This document shows positions 1-10,830 of a DNA stretch of 64,000 nucleotides, one piece after another; position 1 is the stretch's first letter, and the number at the start of each line of letters is the position of its first letter. The stretch lies in contig JAGEMR010000039.1 in assembly GCA_021030915.1 (NCBI GenBank), forward strand, positions 1-64,000. The letters are read 5' to 3'. The position numbers and the translations under genes are program-made. Source of the DNA: Astrothelium macrocarpum. Taxonomy: Eukaryota; Ascomycota; Dothideomycetes; Trypetheliales; Trypetheliaceae. The notes under the pieces were generated by a model. The model saw only the letters and a program-made list of their open reading frames with translations. It did no database searches and was not told the DNA's origin.

Positions 1-1212
1 AGGTGTCTGAGGCTTTGGTCCCATCTGTGGATCGAATACGAATGGTGACGACAGTGGTATTTCTGAATTGAAAGGCATCAAGCCAGCTGTTTTCCATCCA
101 GCACGAATATTATATGTGGTAAAGCCTTCCTGACATGCCAGTTTATAATAATGGATAAAGCGATCTTATTTGACGGCGGTACCATCATTAAACTGACTGA
201 GAGTTTCGATATGGCTACGGTAACGCGTTTTGATAGGACTGAAGCCACAAAAGTCCAATGGCTGAAGAATATGAGACGTATGAGAAGGCATAAATATCAA
301 TTCAATCTTGAAATCAATTTTACACGCGTAAAGGAAATCCACGCTGATATGGCTGGCATGGCCGTCCAATAGTAAAAGTCTGAATCCACCATGCTGAGGA
401 CGCGTTTATGGTTCAAATACACGCGTCAACCAGTCAAATCCGATCTCATTCGATGTCCAGCCTTTTTCAGAGGTAGTGTAATTCCATTCAGGTATCTCAT
501 TTGAACGAAATCAGGTGGTTTGAAGGTTCTTATCTTTGAATATGATTAATGGATGGATAAGGCGCCCTAAGGCGTTGACAGCTTCCACAATAGTGACCCA
601 TTGGCGATTCTGTGGTATTTTCTTATACGTATATGCCTTCTCTGAACCAGCGAATACCATAGAATTCGTACAAACGCCTAAACCCATACCTTCTTCGTCC
701 ATATTCCACATATTCTCATATGGAATATTTAGGCGTTGACGTGTCTCTTCAAACAGCTTTATAAACGCGTCAATTTGATCTTTAGATGCGTATTCGGTTC
801 TTTTGATATCAAGCCTTCGTCCAATCATAAAAGCGACGCGTGGATTACGTTTAATAAAATTGGAAATCCATCGTTTACCAAATGGATTTTCGTCGCTATT
901 AAAGCGAGTTATTCGAACAGCCATTTCATGAAGGCGAACGTGGCTGGGTGGAAATCCACGATTGTCCTCATCAATAATCCACTGTGCGAGGAATTCCTCT
1001 TGAAATGGAGATAATCGCTGTTGATGTTCGTGGCTGAGATGAGAATTTTGCTGACCTCGGATGCGTTTTCGGAGAGTGGATCTAGGCAGGCCGTACACGT
1101 CAGCCGTTTTATTTATTGAAGAATAAACACCAGATTCGTAATCAGCGATAGCAGAAGCTATTATTCCATCTCTGGAAGACATTTTGACACATTGTGGTGG
1201 GTGGTGGAGCAA
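1..1212 (-). pseudogene. pogo/Fot1-type DDE transposase, broken by three in-frame stops
   Basis: Relic of a Tc1-mariner superfamily transposase, pogo/Fot1 branch. The reading frame has a methionine at 1182 and opens with a psq-type helix-turn-helix (SINKTADVYGLPRSTLRKRI). It continues through a CENP-B-like DNA-binding region into the DDE core (first Asp in NMDEEGMGLG). The same frame then carries LLLDGHASHIS (about 340-375) and SHTSHILQPLD (about 255-290), the regions of the second and third acidic residues. Stops interrupt it at 511-513 (TGA, where a Trp is usual), 406-408 (TAA) and 166-168 (TAA). There is no frameshift. Family similarity (NIRAGWKTAGLMPFN) continues to base 1, so the gene's 3' end lies outside the window. 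The copy cannot make full-length transposase. Terminal inverted repeats could not be paired because one end is missing. Confidence 0.9.
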
Positions 1213-1385
1213 ATTCAGTGGAATGAGACGAAATCAAATCAGGTGGTGGAGGCGGGTCAAATCAGGGGGTGGGTCATTTCCGTGGGAGCCGACTTAACGA
1301 CCCCTTCTTACCTAATTCGGTAATTCCTAAGGGAGACCCAGGCAAACGTCAAGGAGAAAACAACTGTAACAAAAACGTCAACATC

Positions 1386-1554
1386 TGTTAGGATGTCAAC
1401 AGACATTATCTATCGTTGGATAACAAGACAGAAGAACGGACCGTGTCGTTGAGACGATTCTCGTATATCTATCAGCCTTAAATAGAAGCGAGACAGCTTC
1501 TAGCCGCGAGTTTTAGGCACCCCCGAAGCTATCCCTCAAAGGGGTTATCAAACA
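1386..1554. mobile_element. possible solo LTR (uncertain)
   Basis: A 169-bp stretch starts TGTTAGGATGTCAACA and ends TTATCAAACA, the TG...CA ends usual for LTRs, with a TATA-like TTAAATAG in its middle. No 5-bp target duplication is visible (ACATC before, CCATT after), and no reverse transcriptase sequence is nearby. The rest of 1213-1628 holds short near-direct repeats of AAATCAGGTGGTGG type just right of the transposase relic, and no gene. Confidence 0.25.
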
Positions 1555-1628
1555 CCATTGCTATGCATCAGCGACCCATTAAGCAAATCAGTTCAACTCC
1601 TGAGTTGACCCACAACTCCATCGTCTTT

Positions 1629-2594
1629 TCACATTTGCATTAAATCCGGCACCGGCGGGCCTACCCCTCTTAGCAATATAACCAAATCCCCATTCTGACA
1701 CACGTTTTCGACCTTCTCCTCAAACCCCAATAGCCTCCCGGCCCTCTTGTGGTAAACCCGCAACCGCTCTTCCTCCCCTTCCACCCGATTATTCACATTC
1801 TGCACCTGGAGCGCCTTCGCCGCTGCATCCAGCACCTTCCCCATATTCCACTTCCCATCGTAGAAAAACGCGCCGCTCGGATGCCTCGCGACGGTCGTGT
1901 CTTTGCTCGCAACCACATCCAAATACACCCGCCTTTCTAGCGGCACCTTTGCATCACCCTTCGCGGTCATCTTAAGATTATTGATAGTCTTGAACCGCTC
2001 GGCTGCGCTGGCTTTGGCGGATGACTGCGGCACTTTGGGCATGCTGGCGCCGAGCGACTTTTGCTTGGCCGCGCCCCACGCGCGCAGCTTCTCGAGCGCC
2101 GCGAGGCCCTTTTCGCGCTGGGAGGCGCCGGCGCCGGCGCCGGCGCCGGGCCGCGCGCCAAGCGGCACGAGGTTGGCGCAGTCGTGGTCTTCGCGCATGC
2201 GGTGCTTGAGGCAGTAGCTGCGGTTGCAGGTTTGGCAGTGCACGCCCTGCGTGAGCGGCGTGTTGATGAGCGTCTTGCAGCTGGGGTTGGAGCATTGCTG
2301 CTCGTGGGTGAGGATGGTGGGTTTGGGCGTGGAGGAGCTGGAGCTGGAGGAGGAGAGCTGGGCTTGGCGTTTTCGCCGGGCCCATTCGCCCGCGTGCGAG
2401 CACGAGTGTGCGGATTCGGTGCGGTGATCGAGACAGTATTTGCCATTGCAGGATTCGCAGCGGAAGGGGAGGAAGTCGAGTTGGTGGCAGAAGGGCATCT
2501 CGCAATGTGCCCCGATAGCTTCTACATCTGCGGCCGCCATTTTGGTGAAGGACTGCTCCTCTGTGGAAGAACCGGGGGTATTGGTAGACGCCAT
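1629..2594 (-). CDS. CUZ1: AN1-type zinc finger protein, CUZ1-like
   Basis: Intronless, 321 residues. It has two AN1-type zinc fingers. The first, at about residues 32-70, runs from CEMPFCHQLDFLPFRC to the CLDHRTESAHSC portion. The second, at about 100-140, contains CNRSYCLKHRMREDHDC. A Ser run separates them. The C-terminal half resembles the ubiquitin-like/UBX-type domain of this family, beginning near KVPLERRVYLDVV. In yeast, Cuz1 links the proteasome and Cdc48 during arsenite stress; a similar role here is inferred from the family only. The start at 2594 is the first ATG and precedes the first finger by a normal distance. The middle of the gene (about 2020-2210) is very GC-rich, with Ala/Gly-rich coding and repeated GGCGCC. 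Identification of the AN1 fingers is firm; orthology to CUZ1 is likely. Confidence 0.85.
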   Translation of the reverse strand: MASTNTPGSSTEEQSFTKMAAADVEAIGAHCEMPFCHQLDFLPFRCESCNGKYCLDHRTESAHSCSHAGEWARRKRQAQLSSSSSSSSTPKPTILTHEQQCSNPSCKTLINTPLTQGVHCQTCNRSYCLKHRMREDHDCANLVPLGARPGAGAGAGASQREKGLAALEKLRAWGAAKQKSLGASMPKVPQSSAKASAAERFKTINNLKMTAKGDAKVPLERRVYLDVVASKDTTVARHPSGAFFYDGKWNMGKVLDAAAKALQVQNVNNRVEGEEERLRVYHKRAGRLLGFEEKVENVCQNGDLVILLRGVGPPVPDLMQM

Positions 2595-3299
2595 AATTAG
2601 CCGGCTCCTGTGTATTTATGTAAGAGGAGCTTCGCGGCTTAGAAATGCTGGTGACGCGGTGACCAGCTGCCTGTAAAGTCTCACATGTTGTATGGCGGCG
2701 AAGAAGCGTCGAGAACGAATAGTGGGTCGGATCTTATGGCACCGATGTTTTGGGACACAGGGACACGAAGAACATCTTTCGGCCACACCCGTTTCTTTTG
2801 ACTCAATACTTTCCATCCCTTCAGCTGAATGAACGATATCGCTCGTGTAGCGGTCTGGATAGCAAGGTCCATATCGTCATATCGTAGCTCTCAAGAATGC
2901 ATCGTCTGAGCTATGGATCATGATCCTGGCGAATCGAGCAATTTTCTCTCATGAAGTTCCAAAAGTATCCAGCAAGCGTTCGCACTTGCTCGGTTAAGGA
3001 CTAATAGAAGCTGTTATCGTCTACATGCTCCATGGCCCTGTCATATTGCCATCCCAGTCCGTCGGTACCAGGTCGGTAAATCATTTTGGTACAAGGAGAA
3101 AGTCCTAGTCGGCTTGAGCATCTGCGGGGCCCCAGATTTGCGGGGAATTCATACTATTGGTGCTAGTATACGAGCGACGGGATGCCGTTTCTCTAGGTTT
3201 GTATCTTATGATTATAATTGCTTTTGGATTGATTTGCTCCTCTGCGCGTCATCTTCTTTGATCTCCGTCATCTCGAAAGGCCTCAATTCAATCGTCAAG
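2595..3299. other. intergenic, no gene seen
   Basis: Upstream regions of the zinc-finger gene (left) and the sugar transporter (right). Only short ORFs without recognisable domains. A pyrimidine-rich leader lies just before the transporter ATG. Confidence 0.5.
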
Positions 3300-4987
3300 A
3301 TGGGAAAAAGAATACCCAACTTCTTCAACTTACTTGTCGTTATATACGTTGCTCTTGGCTCTACAGCATGCAGCTATGGCATGGCTATCATTGGATCGAC
3401 TGTTGGACAGCCGACCTTCTATACGTCTTTGAAGATGGCACCGCCGGGTTCGCCAGGCTATGCGCATACTGCGAATCTTCTCTCCGCGTACAATGGTGTC
3501 AATGCTGCTGGAAGTATATTTGGAGCTGCATTCACGTCTTGGTGTGCATCCTCGATTGCTTAGACTAATGGAATCTGCTGAGCAAGGCTGATATTCCATT
3601 AGGTTCGCGCAATGGGCAGGTCGAAAACGCAATATTCAATGGGGCGCTGTCGTGGTCACCATTGGAGGGGCACTGTGCGCTGGTTCTGTCGATGTAGCCA
3701 TGTTCATAGTTTCAAGATTCATCGCAGGATTCGGCATTGGTATGCTCATTACAGCCATTCCAATGTATCAGTCTGAGGTATCTACTCCCGAGTCTCGTGG
3801 ATTCATGACTTGTATGCATGGCATCATGTTTGCTGTTGGTTACTCTTTGGCTGCCTGGATAGGATTCGGTTGCTATTTCTCTTCTCCAAAGAGCTCGTTT
3901 GGCTGGCGATTTCCGATAGCCTTCCAATGTGCTCCAGCGTTGCTACTTCTCGCTGGCTCATCCGTGCTTCCTTTCAGCCCGCGGTGGCTGCTACAACAAG
4001 ATCGCCAGGAGGAGGCATATGCCGTTTTGAAGCGACTCCACGTTTCAAAAGAAGATCCAGATGGTCACGAAGCGAACCGAGAGTTTTATCAGATGCGGAA
4101 GCAGCTTGAGCTTGACCGTCGTATCAAAGAGAAGACGGGAGCATTTGATGTCTTTCTGACTCCTGCAAATCGCAAGCGTGCACTTTGTGCATTCGTGCTC
4201 ATGTTTGGTTTCGAGTTCACAGGTATCCTGGTGATAACTAATTATGGAGTTCTCTTGTATGAACAACTTGGACTGAGTGGTTCCATCCCTCTTCTTCTCA
4301 ACGCACTTTACGTCACAATCACCTTTCCGGGAAATGTCTTCACAGCGCTCTACGTTGACAAGATTGGTCGTCGAAAAATGGTTCTCGTCGGCCTCGGAGG
4401 TTGCGTATTCTGCAATATCTTTGAATGCGCCCTGCAAGCAAACTTTCTTGGCACAACCAACAAGTCTGGTCTGGACGCAGCAGTTTTCTTCCTTTTCTTT
4501 TTTGTTATATTTTGGAGCAGCTGTCTCGATGCAACACAGTACCTTTATGTTTCCGAGATCTTCCCGACCCATATAAGAAGTCAAGGATCTGCTGTTGGGT
4601 TGATTGGATTATATTGTGGCTCGATCGTTGTGTTGGTTGCTGGACCTATCGCGTAAGCATCATTTTGCCGATCATCTAAAACCGACTGTGTAAACTTGAT
4701 TGACAAATGCCAGATTGAACGTGATAAGCTGGAGATTCTTTATCGTGCTGATTATCCCACCTGCCTGTCTCTGGATCTTCTTTTTCCTCTTCTATCCAGA
4801 AACACGACAGCGTTCACTTGAGGACATAGCAGAAGCGTTTGGTGACAAAGTTGCTGTCCACTTCTTCAATGCGACAGCGGAAGAGGAGGCGCAATATGCA
4901 GCAGATGAAGCTTTGCGTAAACATGGAGCAACAACAGAGCATTTGGAAGACATTTCACCAAGTCTAAACGAAAAGAGCTTGAAGTAA
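3300..4987 (+). CDS. MFS sugar (hexose/lactose-type) transporter
   Basis: Three exons (3300-3541, 3603-4652, 4714-4987) give 521 residues with 12 predicted membrane spans. It is a proton-coupled or facilitative sugar porter of the plasma membrane. Diagnostic motifs are FAQWAGRKR after span 2 (formed across intron 1), PESRG after span 4, DKIGRRK after span 8, and PETRQRSLEDI after span 12, the fungal form of PETKGRTLEE. Both introns (61 bp each) have clean signals (GTGTGC...TTAG; GTAAGC...CCAG) and restore frame exactly at TG|G and GC|A. The ATG at 3300 starts MGKRIPNFFN, a normal N-terminus for the family. The substrate cannot be told from sequence. Confidence 0.93.
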
Positions 4988-5456
4988 AGACACAAGGGCT
5001 ATCGCAGGTCGGAGCCATGCATTAGATAGGATAAGTAAAGGAGATAGATTTTAGGGACTTGTATCCTCGAATAATTCCTCGACATTTTGCTTGCTTGAAG
5101 TCCCTTTCTTTAGACTAATCAATATCGGAATCACTTAAGATAATGCTATCCCCTCACTCAGAGATGTGCTGGCAAATAATGGTAGGCCGGGCCTTGATAA
5201 ATCGCTGTCCCAGGTTTGCTCGATAATTCACCGGTAGAAGTACGGAAGTGTTCTTTGAAATGCTTACAAAGGTAATGTAGAGTGAGATGTCAATGTGGCG
5301 GAGATGGTGCCGATTGGTGGTTGCTGTGGAGATGAACGATCAACTTCCCAAGCACTAGAAGGACCTCCGACGGTAACGAACATCAATTCAGTGATAGTAG
5401 GATTGTCGTCTTCCCCTCTTAATTCGCTCACTCGTTTTCTATCGAATACTCCGGAA
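4988..5456. other. intergenic, no gene seen
   Basis: Spacer between the transporter stop and the Aurora kinase start. The frame of the kinase's first exon is open upstream to 5295, but family N-termini begin like the sequence at 5457, so 5295-5456 is more likely leader. Confidence 0.45.
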
Positions 5457-6851
5457 ATGGCTTTATCCTCATCGCAAACGCTCGAAGACTCGTTCGAGCG
5501 AGTCCTCACCTTCACTGACGAGAATGAAGAACAAAGTCAGAATGCAGTCGCATCTTACCACAAGCAAAAGGTACCATCGGACTTTTTCAGAACAGAATTG
5601 AAGGATTAATACTGAATGTGCTTCTTAGGGCTCTCTGTCAACGGCTATGTCAATCTCAGGCCTCGGCTCCTCTACAAGCAATGCCCGCATCAAACTGCCA
5701 CTCCAAAAGCTCGCAAACCCCGTTGGCGTGAAGCCCGCCAATGTGCCTGTCACAAAAATAACTCTGCCCTCCCAAGCAGCTCAGATTCTACAATCGAACG
5801 GAAGCCAGATAACCACCACCGCACGCCCTTCATCCACCGACCTTATAGCCCTCCAAAGACGCTCCGATCCGGCTTCAGCCAATCCACTCTACCCGTTGCT
5901 CAGTCTACCCAAACAATGGCACCTCGGCATGTTCGATATTGGCAAGCCACTCGGAAAGGGCAAATTCGGACGTGTCTATCTTGCGCGAGAGCGTGGTACG
6001 CAATTTGTGTGCGCTCTGAAAGTCCTCCATAAATCCGAGATCCAACAAGGCAAGGTCGAGAAGCAAGTCCGACGGGAGATTGAGATTCAGACAAACCTCG
6101 CACACCCAAATATTCTGCGGCTGTATGGCCACTTTCACGACAGCAAGCGCATCTTCCTGATCCTTGAGTTTGCGGGAAGAGGGGAGCTGTACAAGCATTT
6201 ACGGCGAGAACAGCGGTTTCCAGAACCGAAGGCGGCATCATATATTGCACAGATGGCGGCGGCATTGTCATACCTACACCAGAAGCATGTTATGCATCGG
6301 GATATCAAGCCAGAGAATATCCTTGTGGGTATACACGGAGAAATTAAAATTTCGGATTTTGGTTGGAGCGTCCACGCGCCCAATAATCGTCGGAAAACCA
6401 TGTGTGGAACGCTAGATTACTTGCCACCGGAGATGATCAAAGGCGGTGGTAGCGCAGATGGTGGAAACTGGTATAACGAGAAAGTCGATCTGTGGAGTTT
6501 GGGCGTGCTGACGTATGAGTTCTTGGTTGGGGAGGCACCATTTGAGGATACACCGGTCATGACGCAGAGAAGAATTGCGAGAGGTGAGATGACGGTGCCA
6601 GGATTCGTAAGCAGAGAAGCCAAAGATTTGATTCACAAGGTAAGCCCCTTTTCAAATTGTTAAGATACTGCGAGAATATCGTCAAAGCTAACTCCTGATG
6701 AAATTTGTAGCTCCTGGTTTTGGATCCAGAGAAGAGGATACCACTCGAGGAGGTGCAGCAACATCCATGGATTGTCAAGCACTGTATTAGGGGTGAGAGA
6801 GCATACCAACGGAGTTCTGCTTCTTCTGGCAAGGATCGATCGAGCGAGTAA
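5457..6851 (+). CDS. IPL1: Aurora protein kinase (Ipl1/Ark1)
   Basis: Three exons (5457-5570, 5629-6639, 6711-6851), all phase 0, give 421 residues. Aurora kinase is the catalytic subunit of the chromosomal passenger complex that corrects kinetochore attachment. Seen: P-loop GKGKFG (about residues 147-152), VAIK-type Lys in VCALK (169), HRDIKPEN (261), DFGWSVHAP (281) and the Aurora-specific activation loop RRKTMCGTLDYLPPEM, whose Thr (about 295) is the autophosphorylation site. The short N-terminus (SFERVLTFTDEN, then YHKQK) matches filamentous-fungal Aurora proteins and supports the 5457 start and the first intron. Exon 3 adds the end of the C-lobe (LLVLDPEKRIPLEEV). An in-frame ATG at 5295 is an alternative start. 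Confidence 0.95.
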
Positions 6852-7151
6852 TAGAAACCGAAGCGATGAAAGTGTTTGAGGCGTTTGAGCGAAGATTCTT
6901 CCTTTTCTTTTCTATAATTTGCTTCATGCTTGACAGGATAAAGCATTGACCTGGAGTGGTGTTTTGGTATCATATTAGTACAGAAGACGCCTTCGCTATG
7001 CAAAATTAAAAAGAAGGCACCAGCATTCTTTGCGATGACCAAGGATTGGTCATTCAGGTGTTCAGAGCGAGCAAATATTCTCCAGCTCTTCCCATCTTGT
7101 GTGTCGAGCTCCACGGATGAAAGCTCATCATTTCGAAGTATCATTTGGTTG
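6852..7151. other. intergenic between convergent genes
   Basis: 3' regions of the kinase (+) and ATP23 (-). No further gene seen. Confidence 0.5.
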
Positions 7152-8052
7152 TTACCGATAAATCTCATCGAACGGTCGAGTGTCAGTAAAGCAGCTGTCC
7201 CAAACTTCGTTGACAACTCTTGCTGCTTGCACCTCGTCTCGACAATTTGGACGGTTTTTGACCGACAAAGTTGCTCGTCGCCTCACACAGTCCTGTAATT
7301 TCTGTGTCAGGCCCCATTGTCCACGTCGCCAGACTTCATTATAAAAGCGACATTCGCCGGACAAGGTAGCTGCGCGTATCTGTACGGCTCGTGAATTAGT
7401 ACATTGACAGTTACAAAATGATATACCACGCAATGAATATACAGACAGTAAAACCCTCGAAGTTACCATTGTGCTATAGCTTGCCTTGAGAAACCATGGA
7501 ACATACCTCTGTACACGCTGCATGTCTCAAATTGTAATCATCAATGTTCCATTTCAAATGATCCCAACAATGTATCATCTCATGTGCAAGCGTATCTTCT
7601 AGAACACTTCTCTTTCTGTGCATATTCGAACATAGCATTATGCCATAATCCCGATGCATGCCTCCCGTCTGTGCTGTTGTACACCTCCCGCATCGCACAT
7701 TTGACGGATTTATGTCCCCACCAAGGGCTTGTATTTGTTCGCGTAAAAAGCGTATCATGGGACCTGGGGAGGAGAGGCGTCAGCCAAGGATCCGAATTGA
7801 GTATCGAAAACGAGACAGTTGCAGCATACTGTTCTGAAAAAGCCAATGCTTTTGCTGCTCGCACCGTTCAAAATCATTCTTCTCCAATACCGTGTCTCGT
7901 TCATATAGATATCCCTGTACTTCTTCGGGTGTTGCGATGCCTAAAATTGCTGAGAACCAGGTTCGCGTATTATAGTATCTTCGTTCTTGTGGTGGGCTGC
8001 TGCCCGAGCTAGAGGAAGGCTGCGAATTGGAATCAGCCATATTGTTTTGCAC
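7152..8052 (-). CDS. ATP23: mitochondrial inner membrane metalloprotease ATP23
   Basis: Three exons (8052-7830, 7763-7507, 7379-7152) give 235 residues; starting at the second Met (8040, MADSNS) gives 231 and is equally likely. Atp23 is a zinc protease of the intermembrane space that processes Atp6 and helps F1Fo assembly in yeast. The HEMIHCWDH sequence carries the HExxH zinc site. The conserved Cys pairs (CGRCTTAQTGG, CSN, HAAC) and the C-terminal block DSCFTDTRPFDEIYR are characteristic. The introns (66 bp, GTATGC...CCAG; 127 bp, GTATGT...ACAG) were placed by frame and by continuity of QNSPMIRFL and CTEIRAATLSGEC. It is divergent from TIP41, with about 150 bp between the start codons, so they probably share a bidirectional promoter. 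Confidence 0.94.
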
Positions 8053-8203
8053 AAGACGTGATCGACAAGATGCAAGATGAGGCTGCCTGTAAAGATTATT
8101 CGGTGATAGAACAGCTCCGCCGCACCTCTCCCGTGCTCAATGACCCCACGGTCCGCGAGTCAATGCTAATGGCACAGAAAAGAAACATCAATTTGCTATA
8201 GTC

Positions 8204-9170
8204 ATGGCAACAAATGGTGCAGATCTTCCACCTCGAGCGCAGACAGCGTTTCCGTCACCTCCAGAAGCCGGCGTAGAGTCAATCACCAAAAATGGTTTTA
8301 CAATCAAGACAAGGAAACTACCAATTCTCAAGGCCGCTCCTATCGAAGAAATGACGGAAAAGCTAGGAATCGCGCCACCAGAAATGATTTTTGGCAACAA
8401 CTACGTGGAAATATCACATCAAGCAACAGGATGGAGCATCAACTTCAACGCCTTTGATGCACTGGATCTTGTCGACAAGACGGGCAACGAAATGCTCAAA
8501 GTAGCGCATTCCAAAGAATGGCAGACCAGCCGGTAAGCGCATTTGAATTCTATTCCGAAGAAAACCTCTTTCACAGCTCCAACATGTTTCTACTCACTAA
8601 CATCTATGCAGACAACACCACAACGAAGAAATCACCCAAGTCATCAAGCCCTTCGACTGGTCCTACACCACCCCCTACCGCGGCACCACCTCCCCAACCC
8701 CCGCACCCCAACTCTCCCCCCTCCCCTCCGACTCGCCCGCCTTCTCCTCTCCCATCCCGACCCAACTCCTCCGACGCCCGGACCCGATCCTCTTCTTCGC
8801 GGAAGTGCTGCTCTACGAGGACGAGCTGGCGGACAACGGCATCAGCCTGTTCTCCATCAAGATCCGCGTGATGCCGCAGCGGCTGCTGCTGCTGGCGCAG
8901 TTCTTCCTGCGGCTGGACGGCGTGCTGGTGCGCGTGCGCGACACGCGCGTCTATGTGGAGTTTGGCAGCGGCGAGGTGGTGCGCGAGTGGACGGCGAAGG
9001 AGGCGGAGTATCGCGTGGTGCGGGAGCGGGTCGAGGCCAAGCTGAAGCGGGATGGCATTCGCGATGTGGATGTGGAGATGGGGATCGTGATGCGGGAAGT
9101 GGGGAAGGTGGTGGAGTTTTTGGATGTGGTGGAGCGGAAGGTGGAGAGTGTCAGGTTGCCGGTTGGTTAA
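8204..9170 (+). CDS. TIP41: TIP41-like TOR pathway regulator
   Basis: Two exons (8204-8532, 8612-9170), 295 residues. TIP41 binds TAP42 / PP2A-type phosphatase components downstream of TOR. Family blocks seen: PPEMIFGNNYVEI, GWSINFNAFDAL, then in exon 2 FFAEVLLYEDELADNG, SIKIRVMPQRLLLLAQFF, LRLDGVLVRVRDTR. The intron (79 bp, GTAAGC...GCAG) restores frame at CG|A. The linker opening exon 2 is Pro/Ser/Thr-rich. From about 8790 the coding sequence becomes very GC-rich, unlike exon 1. Confidence 0.92.
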
Positions 9171-10830
9171 GAGGGTGGATGAAGGTGCAATGGAAGGAAT
9201 TCCAACCTGTGTGGGATTGTGGCTTCTTGATCGACATCAGACGCACGGGACGAGGTCCATCCAGATGATCACAAAGAATCCAGAATCACGTGGTTTATCG
9301 GCCCTGTGGTTCTTGTAGGCGCACTGTTCCTCGAGACCAAGCTATCCTCGAGTGTCGATACGATAAGCAAACGGCTAAAACGGGATACCATTTACCAGTG
9401 CGGAGTCAAGAGATTTTGTGGAAGAGGCTTGCATTTTCCAAGGAAAAAAGAAAGATTTGAAACGGTCGTAGAAGTGGAGAATATCGCAAGCTGGCAGCGA
9501 GTGACCGCAAAGACGCATTCCTGGGGTTTCATTGTATACATCTTGGCAGTCGAATCTGACGATATTGGAGAGGAGTTCACAGCATTTGACGCCTGTGCAC
9601 AGTATACAAGTGACAATTCTGTCTACGTCTGCCATATTCTCTATTGATGGCATCAGCAGCAACAAGAATGGATGTCTTCGTTACTTTTGAGTCTCATTTT
9701 ACGGGCTCGGTCTGCAGCGTCTTGTTGGGTTATGGGTAGAAAGTCGATATTCGAGATGTAGAGGCGATTCGCAACCAGTCGTCTGGGAATTGGAATGTGA
9801 TCGTTCAGAGCGATTGCCATGGTAGCGTCTTAGCGAAATTTGGAATTCTAATTACACTATGAGAACGCCCTCGTCTTTGGTTGGCTCAAATAATCCACTT
9901 GGTGTAAAACATACATGACATTTACAGGGCTTGCCGTTTCTCCATATATACTAAGCCAAAATCGTTTCACTTCATTTTCACGCCCCGAGCATCCAACACA
10001 CCTCCAGTCTTTCCTACTTTGTTTACCAGACGTATTCATATACTTTGGTTATTATGATAAACTAGGATTCATAGACATAATGTTGTACAGCAAATTTCTG
10101 GAGAGTTTCACACTTTGTAGAACAAAGCTTATCTTGGTGAATGATATTGAGTTTTGGTAGGATGGCTGCCCTGTAGTGGGAGCAAAGGACGGTCTGCATC
10201 GACATGGATCATTGGACGGTTGACTCAAAGCAAGACATGTTGGTGCCGTATTCCAATCTCCCGTGCAGCTGAAACAATAGAACATGCATGTTGTCCCATT
10301 CATCAACCTACATGATCCAACGCTTTGCCAATACTGTCTCTAAGGGACTTTAATAGTCTAGATTGGGTATGCCGTATACTTTCCTCTTCAGTTCATTGGT
10401 TTGTACTCTACGTTTGACATGGCTTTGTGCATAACCAACGAAGCAACCCAGATCCCGCAGAGCAATAAGGTCGAAACGATTCCTGGTAAAGAGCAAGGAA
10501 AATAAGTTTCGCCTGTCAAAACAGACACATCGTTACAGGTAAAGTAATTGGCATTGTCAAGATGTATATGTCCAAGAAACCCTAATCTTACCTACTGCAT
10601 GCTCTCCTCCTCTCCCTTTCTCCCTCCACATGTATCTGCTTTTATTTAGAGATACCTGGCACAATGATGCGATCAAGCTCACTCGTATCTCTCACTATTC
10701 TTGAAACATTGATCGCTATCATATTTTACAAAGCCAGAAACCTGTGTGGCGGAAAAGCCAGGGTTTGTAGCTCTCCTTTTATCACGAGAACCACCAAGAT
10801 CAGCCTAGGCTAAGGGAGGGCAGAGACGCT
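9171..10830. other. 1.7-kb stretch without a supported gene
   Basis: Only ORFs under about 115 codons, none with a recognisable family. A possible leader exon for the next gene lies at 10666-10764 (an ATG followed by a short hydrophobic stretch). Confidence 0.4.

Noticed and set aside
2061..2600. 179-codon + strand ORF opposite the AN1 zinc-finger gene
   Set aside because: Explained by high GC of the real gene; the minus strand carries both complete zinc fingers.
4045..4584. 179-codon minus-strand ORF opposite the sugar transporter
   Set aside because: Shadow of a well-supported transporter exon.
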